Source: Annulohypoxylon bovei var. microspora
Lineage: Eukaryota; Ascomycota; Sordariomycetes; Xylariales; Hypoxylaceae
NCBI GenBank assembly: GCA_022836615.1
Contig: MU405459.1
Location: 1 to 25,818, forward strand
DNA: 25,818 nucleotides
Reading direction: 5' to 3'
Shown here in pieces: positions 9,987 through 20,243 of this stretch. Positions within the stretch are counted from its first letter, which is position 1. The number at the start of each line of letters is the position of its first letter. The translations under genes and the position numbers were made by a program. Under the pieces are notes generated by a model that saw nothing but the letters and a program-made list of their open reading frames with translations, did no database searches and was not told the origin of the DNA.

Positions 9987-11906
9987 CTAATCTATCTTTC
10001 CCTTAGCCCCTTTTAACTTCCCTACCAGCTTGATTACGCCCGCAAGAATCTTGCCCTTCAAGCCACTAACACCAACGTCTCCTTCGTCAGCGCCCACGAA
10101 TCGCCGTATCAAAATATTGTATAATCCTCCGAACGCAAGGGCAATAGCCGTGCTCGTGAAGATGATTACATTGTACGGCATACTGAAATCTGGCGTTGGC
10201 AGACTAAGAAGGAGGGTTGTACTTCGTAGGTTAGATGTTTTTTGTCTCGCTAACGGTGCGTTAGGAGAGTCGGAGGGTAGAATGGTGATAATAGCTGCCG
10301 CAACGTCAAAGCCGCGGTTTGCGTCCGGCGGGTACTCTGTGTACCGCAGAATTGACTTCTCAAAATCGTAAGTGAGGAAAACTGTGCTAGCCGGGGGAAT
10401 GCGCATTCGCAGCTCAAGTTGCGTGCCCCGAACACGGTCTAGGGCTGGCCGGTAATAAATCTCCTCAATAACATCCTTCTTAGAGCCCGATTCCCCGTCG
10501 ATGTGAGCTTTAAGAGTATGAAGATATATTCGCATAAACCAAGGCAAGCTTTCCATGTAAACAAATTCAACTTCAGTGTCCGGACTCGGATTGGTTAGAA
10601 TGGTTCTAACTCCACCGCGCTCATATCCATGACCTGTGAAACTACGCTCCGCATATAAAAGAGGAGTTTCAGGCTTAACAATTCCAACATCTAATTGTGC
10701 ATGTTCGCTCCCTCGCGACATGTGAGGAAGAATCATCGAAAAATCGGAATCTGAAGGAACCCGATAACAACGCGAGAGTCCATTTGGATTCTTAATCTCA
10801 GTCGCGCCAGCAGTTGTGTATATATCTCTGACGTGGGGAGCTTGAACACAAACAGGAGGAACATTTGGGTCAGTTAATGGACAAGCCCCTTTAATTGACT
10901 TGCCAAAGACTTGGTCTAGAGCCCAGTCTTGGCCCTCGGCATAATCGGTAGGAAAACATGTGTCGTCAGAATGGTATGGCTTTGACGAGTTACACTTCAT
11001 GTCGTGACCTGCTGGTGGTCGGGGAATGGGATTATCTACATTACGTTAAATGGGCATTCGAAGTAGTGGGAAGGGATACAATTTCTTACCCCTAGGTCTT
11101 TTGGATCTTTCAATATCCAAGACCATATCGATAGTCTGCTCGATCTGCAACACGCATTCTTCGCCATCCGAACATATAGGTCGAATATCGATTGCCATGC
11201 TCTGCCAAGATGCATCGAAGAGCTTGTGACCGTCAAGCAGACTCGAGATTCCCGCCTTTCCCTTGCACGGCAGCAGTTTTAAAAATGGAGTTAAATTCTC
11301 CGTACAGACTACTTCTCTCGGTAGCACACCATGCAACAATTGCATATTTGCAAGGGTAGAGTTTGGATGGTCTCCTTCAGGCTGGAAAGACATCGCGGGT
11401 CGGGTCGTTCTCGTTTCGTCGATAAAGTTTAGTGATGCGCAGAAAAGACCTGAGAGCGCGTTCGTTAGGCTCAACCACTTGTGATCAGCTCTACCAATGG
11501 ACGTAGTTAGTATAGTATAGTATATCGAAGGTCAAGTCAGGATATCGTACTCTTCGTCAGTCTCTGCTTCTAACCATGCCCATAACTCAACACCTGTCCC
11601 TCCTTCTTTTGTTCCATCCCATGGTCTCGCTCCCCAACTCTCAGCATCCCATCTTCCCAAGCTAAACCTCAAATGTAATTCTCTCGTGCCCACATGTTGT
11701 AATATCTGTCCTAGAGACCTCGGGAAGTACCGAAAGTTATGCGCCTCGAATTGCGACAAGCTAGTATTGGACCTGAAGTTGAAGCTAGCGAGGAGGGTGG
11801 ATTGAGGCAATGGCTTAAGAATTAGCTGTTCATAATAGTCGGAAGCTACAGCAACGCTCCAAAAGAGAATTGAAAAGGGTATCAAGTAAGAAAAGAAACG
11901 ACGCAT
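9987..11906 (-). CDS. GPI16: GPI transamidase component Gpi16 / PIG-T
   Basis: Three exons (11906-11551, 11490-11090, 11035-9987) with introns of 60 nt (GTACGA...GGTAG) and 54 nt (GTAAGA...TGTAG) give 601 aa, close to yeast Gpi16 (about 610). Gpi16 is an ER-membrane subunit of the transamidase that attaches preformed GPI anchors to proteins. An N-terminal signal peptide (MRRFFSYLIPFSILFWSVAV) precedes the lumenal domain, and a single membrane helix lies near the C terminus (about VIIFTSTAIALAFGGLYNIL) with a short basic cytosolic tail. Family landmarks include YYEQLILKPLPQSTLLASFN, a HNFRYFPRSLGQIL block, LTNALSGLFCASLNFID (rebuilt across intron 1), LLPCKGKAG, GRG-like HGYERGGVRT, and LPWFMRIYLHTL. 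The gene is divergent from LUC7 across a 486-bp shared promoter. No missing or odd segments. Confidence 0.95.
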
Positions 11907-12392
11907 TGTGGTGGTCGATGGTCCATCAGGACGACCGTTTTTATTTTATTTTCGTGGTGAACGGTGGATGTGGATGGTGATAGTATCAAAAGTTGTAGAT
12001 GTAAGAAATTGGATACGAGGTCCGGTTCAGGTATCCAGCTACGTGGAACCTTGCAAGGTGCAACTGCCAACTGCCTTGCAACAATTTCAGCGAAGCTTTA
12101 GCGGCGGAAGGGTCCCGACTTTTACGCTGTCATCTCCCAGGGGGTCCCTGCAGAGCCCGCCAACCAACGCAATCATGACGCTAGAGAGACCTGGAAGGTG
12201 CCTAATTGGTTCCCGCAAATTTCAACTTTTGGTTCTAGGTAATTGAGTTTATCAATTGATTCAGCCTTGTCACTAACTTCAACTTTTCATCCCCAAATCG
12301 TGCACGCCCTCCACAAACCAGCAACATCGACACCGTCACAGTACTAGCTGTATATCAAATTTATAAAGTCTACTCCTCTGTGGGATTACAAT
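11907..12392. promoter_or_regulatory. Shared divergent promoter GPI16/LUC7
   Basis: These 486 bp lie between the start codons of two divergently transcribed housekeeping genes. The region contains a CAATTGATT word near 12253 and pyrimidine-rich sequence before LUC7. No other gene is apparent; frames in it lack coding character. Confidence 0.5.
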
Positions 12393-13282
12393 ATGGCGGC
12401 GGAACAAAGAAAGCTGCTAGGTAAAGCTTCATCCCTCCTCAATCTCTAAATCGTATAGCTAACTCCCTTCCAGAGCAGCTCATGGGCGGCCCCCAAACCT
12501 CGCGCGCATCCCAAGTATCTCTAACCGACCCCAAAGTCTGCCGATCCTACATCGTCGGCACCTGTCCCCACGACCTCTTCACCAACACGAAGCAAGATCT
12601 AGGCCAGTGCCCTAAGATCCACGCCGAGTCGCTCAAGGCGGAGTACGAAGGGCTGCCCGAGCCAGCGCGTCAGAAATACGGCTTCGATATCGACTACGCG
12701 CGCGACCTACAGAAGTACATCGAAGAGTGCAACCGACGTATCGACGCCGCGCAAAGACGCCTAGAGAAGACGCCCGATGAGATCCGGCAGACTAACGTGC
12801 TGCTCAAGTCCCTCTCGGACCTGAGCGCGACCATCAACTGCGGGTTGCAAGAGGTGCAGATCCTAGGGGACATGGGCGAGGTCAGCCGCGCGTACGAGGA
12901 GTTCTTCAAGGTGCGGCAGGCGGCCCAGGCGAAGATGGAGCGCGAGCGCGAGCTGAAGACCCTGGCCGACACCAGTGGTCCGTCCGGCCACCAGAAGCTC
13001 CAGGTGTGCGATGTGTGCGGCGCGTACCTCTCGCGGCTCGACAACGATCGCCGGCTCGCTGATCACTTTTACGGGAAGATGCATCTGGGCTACGCGCAGA
13101 TGCGCAAGACGTATGATGCTCTGCCAAAGGACCTTAGGGGTAGGCCACGTGCGGCGATGCAGGACGACGGCCCCATGAGGGACGAGGGTGGTTACGGGGA
13201 TGGATGGAAAGGTGGACCCAGGGGACCCCGACGTGGCGGGTATGGAGGCAGAAGTGGACGAGGCTTCCGCAGCGGATGGTAA
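12393..13282 (+). CDS. LUC7: U1 snRNP-associated protein Luc7
   Basis: A 28-nt first exon (12393-12420, MAAEQRKLL) is spliced through a 53-nt intron (GTAAAG...TCCAG) to exon 12474-13282, giving 278 aa against about 261 in yeast. Luc7 is a U1 snRNP component that helps 5' splice-site recognition. The N-terminal CCCH-type finger uses Cys32, Cys40, Cys55 and His59, next to the family motif SYIVGTCPHDLF. A helical middle (85-175, including the RRIDAAQRRLEKTP stretch) leads to the C2H2 finger Cys188, Cys191, His207, His213 (CDVCGAYLS...DHFYGKMHLGY). The C terminus is Gly/Arg-rich with RGG-like repeats, as in many Luc7 proteins. The tiny first exon was chosen because the resulting N terminus EQRKLLEQLMG matches the family start. 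Confidence 0.96.
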
Positions 13283-13609
13283 TGCCGCGGCCATACTACT
13301 AATGCATAGAAACGGAGTTTCGGGCGTTTGGATCTGAGTGGTCAAAAGTAGACATGAGATGACTTTGGACGGGCGGACATGAAATACGTCCAACAACCCT
13401 AGTTTTAGGTAGTTAATATAAAAATGCACTTTTTATTGAACGCTCTTTGGTATCTCTAATGCTCGTGTATGCCTTAGCGGGCGTGTGCGTCGCCTGAGCC
13501 TGTAATAATGGTAATGCTTCCGTCTCTGTGCGAATTATCCCGATACCTTACAATAAACCATACAAATTCCCATCCCAGGTAGGACCGTGCCAAGATCGGA
13601 GGACGTCCA
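13283..13609. other. Intergenic, convergent 3' ends
   Basis: This 327-bp spacer lies between the converging LUC7 and RGG-protein genes. It contains a TTTAGGTAG word near 13405. No gene or RNA recognised. Confidence 0.5.
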
Positions 13610-14833
13610 TTACTGGGTTTCCGTTTTAGCATCAAGCGCCGCCATCTCGTCATCCCATTTCCCAATGGGCGGCGAGTTCAGGCTTGGCGATAGGGTGGGA
13701 AAAGTGGTTGCGTCCGTCGTCTGGGCCGTCGTGTCTAGCTTCTTGGGCGTTGGTAGAGCCGGGAAGTCGTCTACTGCGGGAGGAGCCTGGGCAGCCTTTT
13801 GTTGGTAAGGCGCGTTGCCGTTTTGCGTCGTCAACGGCCTGCTGTCGTTGTTGAACCCCCCTCTGCCCCCTCTACCACTACCCCTCGAGCCTCCTCTCCC
13901 GCGTCCGCTACGCCCCTTTCCTCGAAAATCGTCGAAACCAAACTCTCTGAGCACTACGTCGCTATCCCTCTCAGCAAACCTACTCGCAGCAATGCCACCC
14001 GTATTGCGCGCTCCACGTACACCTCCGTTAGCGCTGCGGAAGCCGGCGCGTCTATCCCTCTCCTCCTCGAGCGTCTTCCCCTCGTCCCAGCTGCCGCCTT
14101 CTTTAGCGCCCATGGCCTTGAGCTTGCGCTCGCGGTTCGCGGCGCGCTCCTCGTCCATGCGGTGTCTCTCTTCGGCGCCCTTGCGGCGGCGCTCTCCGTC
14201 CTCGGCGCGGCGCTTGCGCGCCTCTTCCATGCCCTTCTCGTACGCGACGGCGTGCGAGCGGCTGTCGCGCTCGGCCTGCTCGAAGCGCCGCGTCTTCTCC
14301 GCCGCCAGCAGCCGCATCTGCTCCATCTTGGCCGCCAGCTCCGAGTCCGTCAGCTTCGTGCGCGGGTTCGCGCCAGACGCCAGCCGGTCCGCGAGCGCCG
14401 TGTTCTGCCCTGGCTTCGCGGGCGACGCGTGAGCTTTCTTGCTAGTGCCGTTGTTGCTGCTGTTGTTGTCGTTGTCGCCACTGTTGGCCGTCTTGGGGGG
14501 AGAATCCTGTGGGGACTCGGGCGGGGTGGTCGCTGCGGCCGCTGGCTTCGGGGAGTGCTTGCGCGGGCGCGGGTGATGGTGCGACGGCGATGGAGCTGGC
14601 TTTGCGTTTGCATGTCGCGACTGGTCTAAAGATCGTTGCGCATTTGGCGCGGGGACAGGCTGGGTCGCCGTGACGGAAGGTTCTTCAGAACTCACAGGTG
14701 GCGGCTCGTTCTCAGCTACTGGAGATGCGCTTTTGTCGCTTACTTTTGGCGGTGCTTCTTGTTGCGCTTCGACGGGCTCGAAGTCGTCGGCAAACAAATC
14801 GTCATCGGTGCGGCCGTTAAATTGTTCGTCCAT
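13610..14833 (-). CDS. RGG-rich probable RNA-binding protein, 407 aa
   Basis: This is a single-exon gene. The start is placed at 14833 (MDEQFNGRTDDDLFADDFEP) rather than at an in-frame upstream ATG (14908), because the extra 25 residues are atypical and the internal start opens a conserved acidic motif. The protein has an acidic N terminus, a Pro/Ser/Ala/Asn-rich disordered region (30-160), and a charged alpha-helical/coiled-coil region (TKLTDSELAAKMEQMRLLAA onward, ending near NRERKLKAMG) with a heptad-like pattern. An SRFAERDSD...EFGFDD motif follows, then an Arg/Gly block with repeated RGG/GRGR (13870-13920), then DDFPALPTP and FPTLSPS. The architecture suggests mRNP or ribosome association; RGG segments typically bind RNA. 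I recall it as a conserved Pezizomycotina protein without a firm name. Very GC-rich coding creates long antisense frames that I regard as shadows. Confidence 0.8.
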   Translation of the reverse strand: MDEQFNGRTDDDLFADDFEPVEAQQEAPPKVSDKSASPVAENEPPPVSSEEPSVTATQPVPAPNAQRSLDQSRHANAKPAPSPSHHHPRPRKHSPKPAAAATTPPESPQDSPPKTANSGDNDNNSSNNGTSKKAHASPAKPGQNTALADRLASGANPRTKLTDSELAAKMEQMRLLAAEKTRRFEQAERDSRSHAVAYEKGMEEARKRRAEDGERRRKGAEERHRMDEERAANRERKLKAMGAKEGGSWDEGKTLEEERDRRAGFRSANGGVRGARNTGGIAASRFAERDSDVVLREFGFDDFRGKGRSGRGRGGSRGSGRGGRGGFNNDSRPLTTQNGNAPYQQKAAQAPPAVDDFPALPTPKKLDTTAQTTDATTFPTLSPSLNSPPIGKWDDEMAALDAKTETQ

Positions 14834-15452
14834 GGTAGGCTGTGATTTTGATTTTGTGCAAACGCTACTACTGTATAGCAATAAGCAATAAGCAACAAGC
14901 AATACCAACTAAATACTGTTTAATGTAAAAAGAAAGCTCGTCTATGCTAAATCAGATTACTATAAAGCGAAATTATATTCTCGTTCGGCTTCCTGTTAAC
15001 GACACGTCAAGGAATTTATTGAAGGGATAAAAAAGTCCAAAGTTCAAAGCCCCGCCACTTAAGGTGAAGAAGGTGCAGACTGTTTGCTTGAACAGGCGGG
15101 GCGTGAATCCACATCCAACATCCAATTCTTGACCCCAGTTTAGGTACCTAGCTGCCCAGGTAGGTTTAACCCAACGAAATTAGGCGGAGAAATCCCGGCC
15201 CGTTTACTCCAGCCCTCCGGAATCCAACCGGGGCCACTTTCCGTAACTGACTCGGAGTTGTCTTTCCTTCTTTTCTTTTCCTTGAATTTATAATTGACAT
15301 AAGAGCTATTGAGAGCTATTGGCTTCTTCGCAAATACAAATCAAATTTAGGCCGGCCAATCCAATTATTTGCCTAAAATAGGGAATATGTTGTCTATCAT
15401 CAAACTCGAGTACGAAGTGGTAATACCAAGTCATCGTGTTACCGGAATTCTT
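14834..15452. other. Intergenic, upstream of RGG-protein gene
   Basis: These 619 bp hold the RGG-gene promoter and the 3' end of the deoxyribosyltransferase-like gene. TAGGTACCTAG followed by CAGGTAGGTTT (around 15141-15168) is an example of the CCTA/TAGG words recurring between genes. A tandem duplication, GAGCTATT...GAGCTATTG, occurs near 15303-15320. No gene recognised. Confidence 0.5.
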
Positions 15453-15944
15453 TCAAGCCGAGTCACTTGGTAGTCTTTTCGTAATAACTCGCTTCAGCAT
15501 ATCGAGATTCTCGACTGTCTCAAGTCCATATTTCTGACACACGATCTGGACATTCCCTCTTTTCTTGTATCCCTCGGGACACACCACAATAGCCTTCCCA
15601 GCTCTCGCGCAAAGTCCAAGCTCTAGTAGGCTAATAGGAGCTTCAGTCACTGGGTGGAAGTAGAATACTATTATATCGGCGCCGTCCTGCATTTCAAGTT
15701 CCCATTCTACCTGCTCCCTAAAGGGATCGCACGTAATATCTTCTCTCCAGCTTGAGTTCCAATCCGGCCGATACGGATTAATAACGGTGAGGGGCAAGTC
15801 TAGGAGAGATTCGGCGAGGACCTCACGCCAGTCACGATCGTCCGTCTTAGTTGTAGTACCGGCTAAGAAGACGGATTTAATCCCACGGTGAGGCTCCTTT
15901 GATGGCGCAAATACGATCTGATTTTTAGGATGAGTTTGTGGCAT
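15453..15944 (-). CDS. Nucleoside 2-deoxyribosyltransferase-like protein
   Basis: This intronless gene encodes 163 aa, a single-domain length usual for the family. The fold signature is a nucleotide-binding start (VFLAGTTTK, about 25-33), then INPYRPDW (55-62), then REQVEWELEMQDGADIIVFY with an acidic helix, then SLLELGLCARAGKAIVVCPE. Glu108 in LLELG occupies the catalytic glutamate position of N-deoxyribosyltransferases, and the preceding FHPVTEAPISL segment is typical of the Nuc_deoxyri_tr2 group. Such enzymes cleave or exchange the glycosidic bond of (deoxy)nucleosides or nucleotides. Substrate here is unknown, and nucleotide-signal or NAD-related hydrolase activity is a possible alternative seen in relatives. 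No signal peptide; probably cytosolic. It faces the OPT gene divergently but 1.2 kb apart, so no functional link is implied. Confidence 0.85.
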   Translation of the reverse strand: MPQTHPKNQIVFAPSKEPHRGIKSVFLAGTTTKTDDRDWREVLAESLLDLPLTVINPYRPDWNSSWREDITCDPFREQVEWELEMQDGADIIVFYFHPVTEAPISLLELGLCARAGKAIVVCPEGYKKRGNVQIVCQKYGLETVENLDMLKRVITKRLPSDSA

Positions 15945-17152
15945 CGTGCTAGATTTTAGTGGCGCATTGAACTATTCGAGACGAAAGATGGTCAGGCAAG
16001 GCTCTGGATCCAACAGATCACAATTCATAGTAGAGGAGATGCATAAGGTCGCATCAATCCTGACCTGAGCCCAATCAGTTCTCAGTTTATCAACCTCGCG
16101 CGACAAAGACCTAAGAGTTCCTACCCCTCTATTTTTTTAACAATATTTTGAGCTTCTGCTATAATCGTGTCCAATATTATTTAACCCAACCAACCCAAAG
16201 ACACTAATAAGATATTGATACTCACCTTATTTTATTGAAGCTCTTAAAAATATCCAAACCCCCACACGATCATTTCTCTTAAGATACTTATCTACCTACC
16301 CAGGGAGACATGTCGGAACCACCGACGGAGCGCAATCAATTTAATATATCGTTATCAATTCTAACTATCGCCGGTTATAGCCGCCAAAATGTTTACCGTT
16401 TATTGTTGATAGGAACTAGCAATTCAAGCTTTTTTCTAGTGTCATGAATTTAACAATCAAGAAACATGACAATCTCGCCTAACTTTGACACGAATTAGTT
16501 AATGTTATCCCGACAGACTACTAGGTAACGTCGGCAGAGGCTCGTGTTTGAGGGTGAGATATCGCTCTTATCTATAAGATACGTAACAAGACCTCAGCAG
16601 CAAGGGATACAGAATTTTGATTCAGAGAAGTGGGTATGATAGGCTCAATTTATACCTGTTGAGTCCCGCCGCCTGTCCTCCCTGCCCTCCTTATCTACGA
16701 CGTTGTATTACAGTAGGTGGGCTATTCGAAAGGGTTAGAGCTGCCGACAGCAAAAGCCACCAATGCTTTTTAAATGCCAGAAGCCGGCTTGGCCTATTTT
16801 AGGTCAAGCCTTAAAAGCTTGATGGTGTATTGCCTCCCGCACTTGGCCACGCGTTCGACCGTGCTTGTTGCATTTGGAAGGTCGAAACCCATGATGCGGG
16901 GCTGGCAAAGAATCGCCGTGTCCAGGGTGCGGAGTATCGGTTGGGTGACGATCACCAATTCACCGGCTAGTAACCATGCCCTGATAGGTGTTTCCCGGAG
17001 GTGAGGCCGTTGAGAAGTACTTAGGTAGGTATCCAGATCTATTGGGGATAGAAGAGATAAGACTTACTCTTCGTCCGTGAGTATGGCGAGACTATGATTC
17101 CCAAGCATCACGAGCTAGCTAGCTCTGCGGCGAATACAAACTGCTAGCCATC
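15945..17152 (+). promoter_or_regulatory. 1.2-kb intergenic region with four HGATAA sites upstream of OPT gene
   Basis: No convincing gene is seen in these 1208 bp. Perfect AGATAA/TTATCT hexamers lie at 16288-16293, 16568-16573, 16691-16696 (reverse) and 17055-17060 (forward). They match the HGATAR site of fungal GATA factors such as AreA/NIT2 (nitrogen) and SreA (iron). Four in under 0.8 kb exceeds the roughly 0.4 expected by chance at even base composition, although the region is AT-biased. Since OPT transporters import peptides or related compounds, nitrogen control would make sense, but this is inference. Confidence 0.45.
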
Positions 17153-19916
17153 ATGGGGTTCTCACTGAAGGGAGCAGATGCTTCTGCTACGACCACGTCT
17201 GAGATCAATCCTAACCCGGTCGAAAACACAACACCTAGTTCGTCCGATGAGAAGCTTCCGCATATTGACGTAGCCACCGCCATCGCAGATCTCGACAAGA
17301 TTCAGCACAACCATCAATGGGATACCAATCTTCCACAAGAAAAGCTTGACGCTGTCAAGTCTGCGCTCGAACATGGAGATGATAAAGAGATTGCCGAGAC
17401 CGACCTACTGTTTACCGAAAACTCGCCCTACGAAGAAGTACGCGCTGCCGTACGCAACACCGATGGGGGAGAGGTCGCCTGCACCGTGAGGGCGTGGATA
17501 CTGGGAATGATCTTCGTTACTATCGGCAGTGGCCTAAACATGTTATTGAGCATGCGAAGCCCACTGGTTAACTTCCCGGCCTTGGTAGTTGTCCTAACTA
17601 GTTATCCGGTTGGATGCCTCTGGGCTAGAGTTATGCCTACCAGGGTATTCAATACATTTGGACTACAGTGGACATTTAATACCGGTCCGTTTACCATCAA
17701 GGAACACGTCGTCATCACTATTATGTCGAACGTTTCGCTGGCATACGCATACTCCACGGATGCGTTGCTTGCGCTCCAGGGAAAGCCGTTTTACGACACG
17801 AACTTAGGTTGGGGTTTCGCCTTAATCTTCACTCTGAGCTCTCAGCTCATGGGTATCTCACTGTCCGGCTTATTTAGGCGCTTTCTCGTCTATCCTGCGG
17901 CTATGCTGTGGCCGACTCAGTTCTCTTACACCTCGCTTTTCAACGCCCTTCACGATAAGAGCAAAAGTGATGGCACTACTTCCAACGGATGGACTATCAG
18001 CCGTTACCGATATTTTGTCTTTGTGACCGCAGGCATGTTTCTGTATTATTGGATCCCCGCTGTGCTTTGGCAGGGTCTCAGCGTTTTTGCCTTCGTGACC
18101 TGGATTAAGCCAGATAACGTTGTGATCAACCAACTCTTTGGCGGCTATACGGGACTCAGTCTTATCCCCATCACGTTTGACTGGACCTATGTTTCCGCAT
18201 ACCTGTACGACCCGCTATTAGCGCCGACAGAGGCCCATGTTAATACCTTACTGGGTCTCTTCCTTTTTGTCATGATCGCCACGATCGGGATTACCTATAC
18301 TGGAGCCCTGTATGTCTATTTCGCATCAACTCTGCCACCGTTGATGTAAAGAATTGTATATATGGACATAATCTCTAACTCGCTTGCAGTTATTCCGAAT
18401 ATCTCCCCATGGTGACGTCGCAAACCTACGACAACACCCAGAGCGCCTATACCGTAAGGAATATTCTTGGGGACGATTTCACACTCGATTTGGAAAAATA
18501 CCGTGCTTATTCACCACTATTCTTATCTCCGACGCTGGCTCTAAATTATGGGCTTTCCTTTGCTGCATTAACAGCATCGCTCGTTCACATTGGACTCTTC
18601 CACGGGAAAGAGATTTGGTATCGCTATAAGACTGCCCGTAATCAGGAACCCGACATACATCTTAAACTCATGAAGAAATATGTCGAGGCTCCTGAGTGGT
18701 GGTACACGGGCCTACTCCTTTTCTCGCTCGCATTGGGGCTTGCGACTGTGCTAGGCTACGACTCACAGTTACCGTGGTGGGGATTTTTCTTATCCATCAT
18801 TATCGCGTTTGTATTTGTGATTCCTACGTGCATGATCATGGCCGTTTCGAACATCGTGTTGTCCTTAAACGTTATTGCGCCCTTCATAGCGGGATTCATA
18901 TTCCCAGGTCGACCCATCGGCGTGATGATCTTTAAGGTCTTTAGCACAATTACCTTGGGACAAGCTCAGACTTACGGTACGTAATAACACATCTCAGAAA
19001 TGTTATCTACGAAGAAGCTAATATGTTGATAGTATGTGATGTATTCCATTTCGGCCTTCTATAAAGGGCCGTTGTTAAAGATCTCACTCGGATTACTAAC
19101 ACGAAGTAGACTTCCGACTTAAAGCTGGCGCATTACATGAAAATCCCCCCTCGGGTCACCTTCTGGTGTCAAGTTGTGGCTAGTATATGGGCTGTCTTTG
19201 TGCAGATTGCTGTGATGAATTGGACTTTAGGGGCCATTCCCGACGTTTGCACCAGGTAGGCCGTATTACTTCTAACCAATCATAACTCATTAGCTAACAA
19301 CTCTATAGCACTCAGCCAAGTCATTTCACCTGCCCTAATGGACGGGCGTTCTTCTCATCTAGCATCGTATGGGGAGTTCTTGGCCCGGAGCGCATGTTTG
19401 GGCCGGGATCGATGTATGTGAACTTTAACTGGTTCTGGCTTATCGGAGCTGTAACTCCAGTTATACTATGGTTTTTCGGTCGCAAAATGAAGATTGGTCT
19501 CGCACGCCACATCAACGCACCGATTTTGTTCGGAGCTATGGCATGGCTCCCGCCAGCTACCCCGATCAGCTTTTCAACGTGGGCAATTTGGGGTTTGATC
19601 TTCAACTATGGCATACGAAAGAAGTTCAGCGGGTGGTGGCGTACATACAACTATGTCACGGCCGCGGCACTTGACGCAGGACTTATCTTGTCAACCATCG
19701 TCATCTTTTTCGCGATCACGTTGCCAGGGGTTACCATCCCTCAGTGGTGGGGCAATGTGGATGTGTACAATACTCTTGTAAGTGCACAATAAGCTTAATC
19801 AGGTGTTTGTCACCTCTTGGTCCTGTAGGGTTGCTAACAACGAATAGGATGCAACAAATACAGCATGGCTCAAAACAGTACCGGAGGGTGAGACGTTCGG
19901 GCCAGCGACGTGGTAG
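17153..19916 (+). CDS. OPT-family oligopeptide transporter, five exons
   Basis: Exons 17153-18345, 18390-18975, 19110-19255, 19309-19777 and 19848-19916 join into one 820-aa frame. The plasma-membrane (or vacuolar) OPT transporters move small peptides, glutathione-like or metal-chelate substrates by proton coupling. After a soluble N terminus of about 100 residues (acidic, SPYEEVRAAVRNTDGGE), family blocks follow: TFNTGPFTIKEHVVITIMSN, LSGLFRRFLVYPAAMLWPTQ, YLPMVTSQTYDNTQSAY (rebuilt by intron 1), SDLKLAHYMKIPPRVTFWCQ, QPSHFTCPNGR, WLPPATPISFSTWAIWGLIF, WWRTYNYVTAAALDAGLILS, and the C-terminal VPEGETFGPATW, encoded by the 69-nt last exon. At least 12 hydrophobic segments are visible. Introns are 44, 134 (composite), 53 and 70 nt. 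The second intron cannot be spliced in frame as one conventional intron; see the separate twin-intron entry. Substrate is unknown. Confidence 0.93.
18976..19109 (+). other. Putative [D1,2] spliceosomal twin intron (stwintron) in the OPT gene
   Basis: A 56-nt internal intron, 18977-19032 (GTACGT donor, GCTAAT branch, TGATAG acceptor), lies between the G at 18976 and the T at 19033. Its removal creates a canonical donor GTATGT for the external intron, which then has TTACTAAC as branch and GAAGTAG as acceptor (78 nt, ending 19109). The outcome is phase 0: ...GQAQTY | TSDLKLAHYMK..., exactly the spacing I expect from the OPT family. A single conventional intron from either GT near 18977-18981 to 19109 breaks the frame. 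An 8-nt micro-exon (19033-19040) would keep frame but needs a weak GTATTC donor and inserts three residues into a conserved block. Confidence 0.75.
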
Positions 19917-20243
19917 CATCAACACACGGCAGGCTGTAGGAGCCTTGTGAAAGGGTCGATTCGGTATTTGAGATGCACCACGTCAGCTTTTGTATGTGTA
20001 GTAGAAAGTGACGCAGCCTCAATTAGACACCGAATACTAACATCACAACTCATACCAATCGCTTGAGCCTAGCTACCTACCTCATTAGCTTTTGTCGTTG
20101 CAATCGATGACTCAAATATTATCGATTCCAGAAATATAAGTTTTGAATTTCTTATAAGAACAGCGTGTCAAAACCGTAACAACCCATTTAACAATACCTC
20201 TACCTCTACATCGTTTGTACTATAACAAGTGTTGGTGAATATC
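19917..20243. other. Intergenic, same-strand genes
   Basis: This 327-bp spacer lies between the OPT stop and the SRR1-domain start. It contains AGCTACCTACCTC near 20071. No gene or RNA recognised. Confidence 0.5.

Noticed and set aside
13799..14629. Long open frames (276 and 205 aa) antisense to the RGG-protein gene
   Set aside because: The region is very GC-rich and the opposite strand carries a coherent acidic/coiled-coil/RGG protein. The antisense frames have Leu/Arg/Ala-rich composition typical of shadows.
16617..17004. Possible small genes in the OPT upstream region
   Set aside because: Short frames with no homology, splice or composition support; GATA-site-bearing promoter DNA is the simpler reading.
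19033..19040. 8-nt micro-exon in the OPT gene
   Set aside because: Keeps frame but needs a poor GTATTC donor and adds three residues inside a conserved block; the twin-intron model uses only strong signals.
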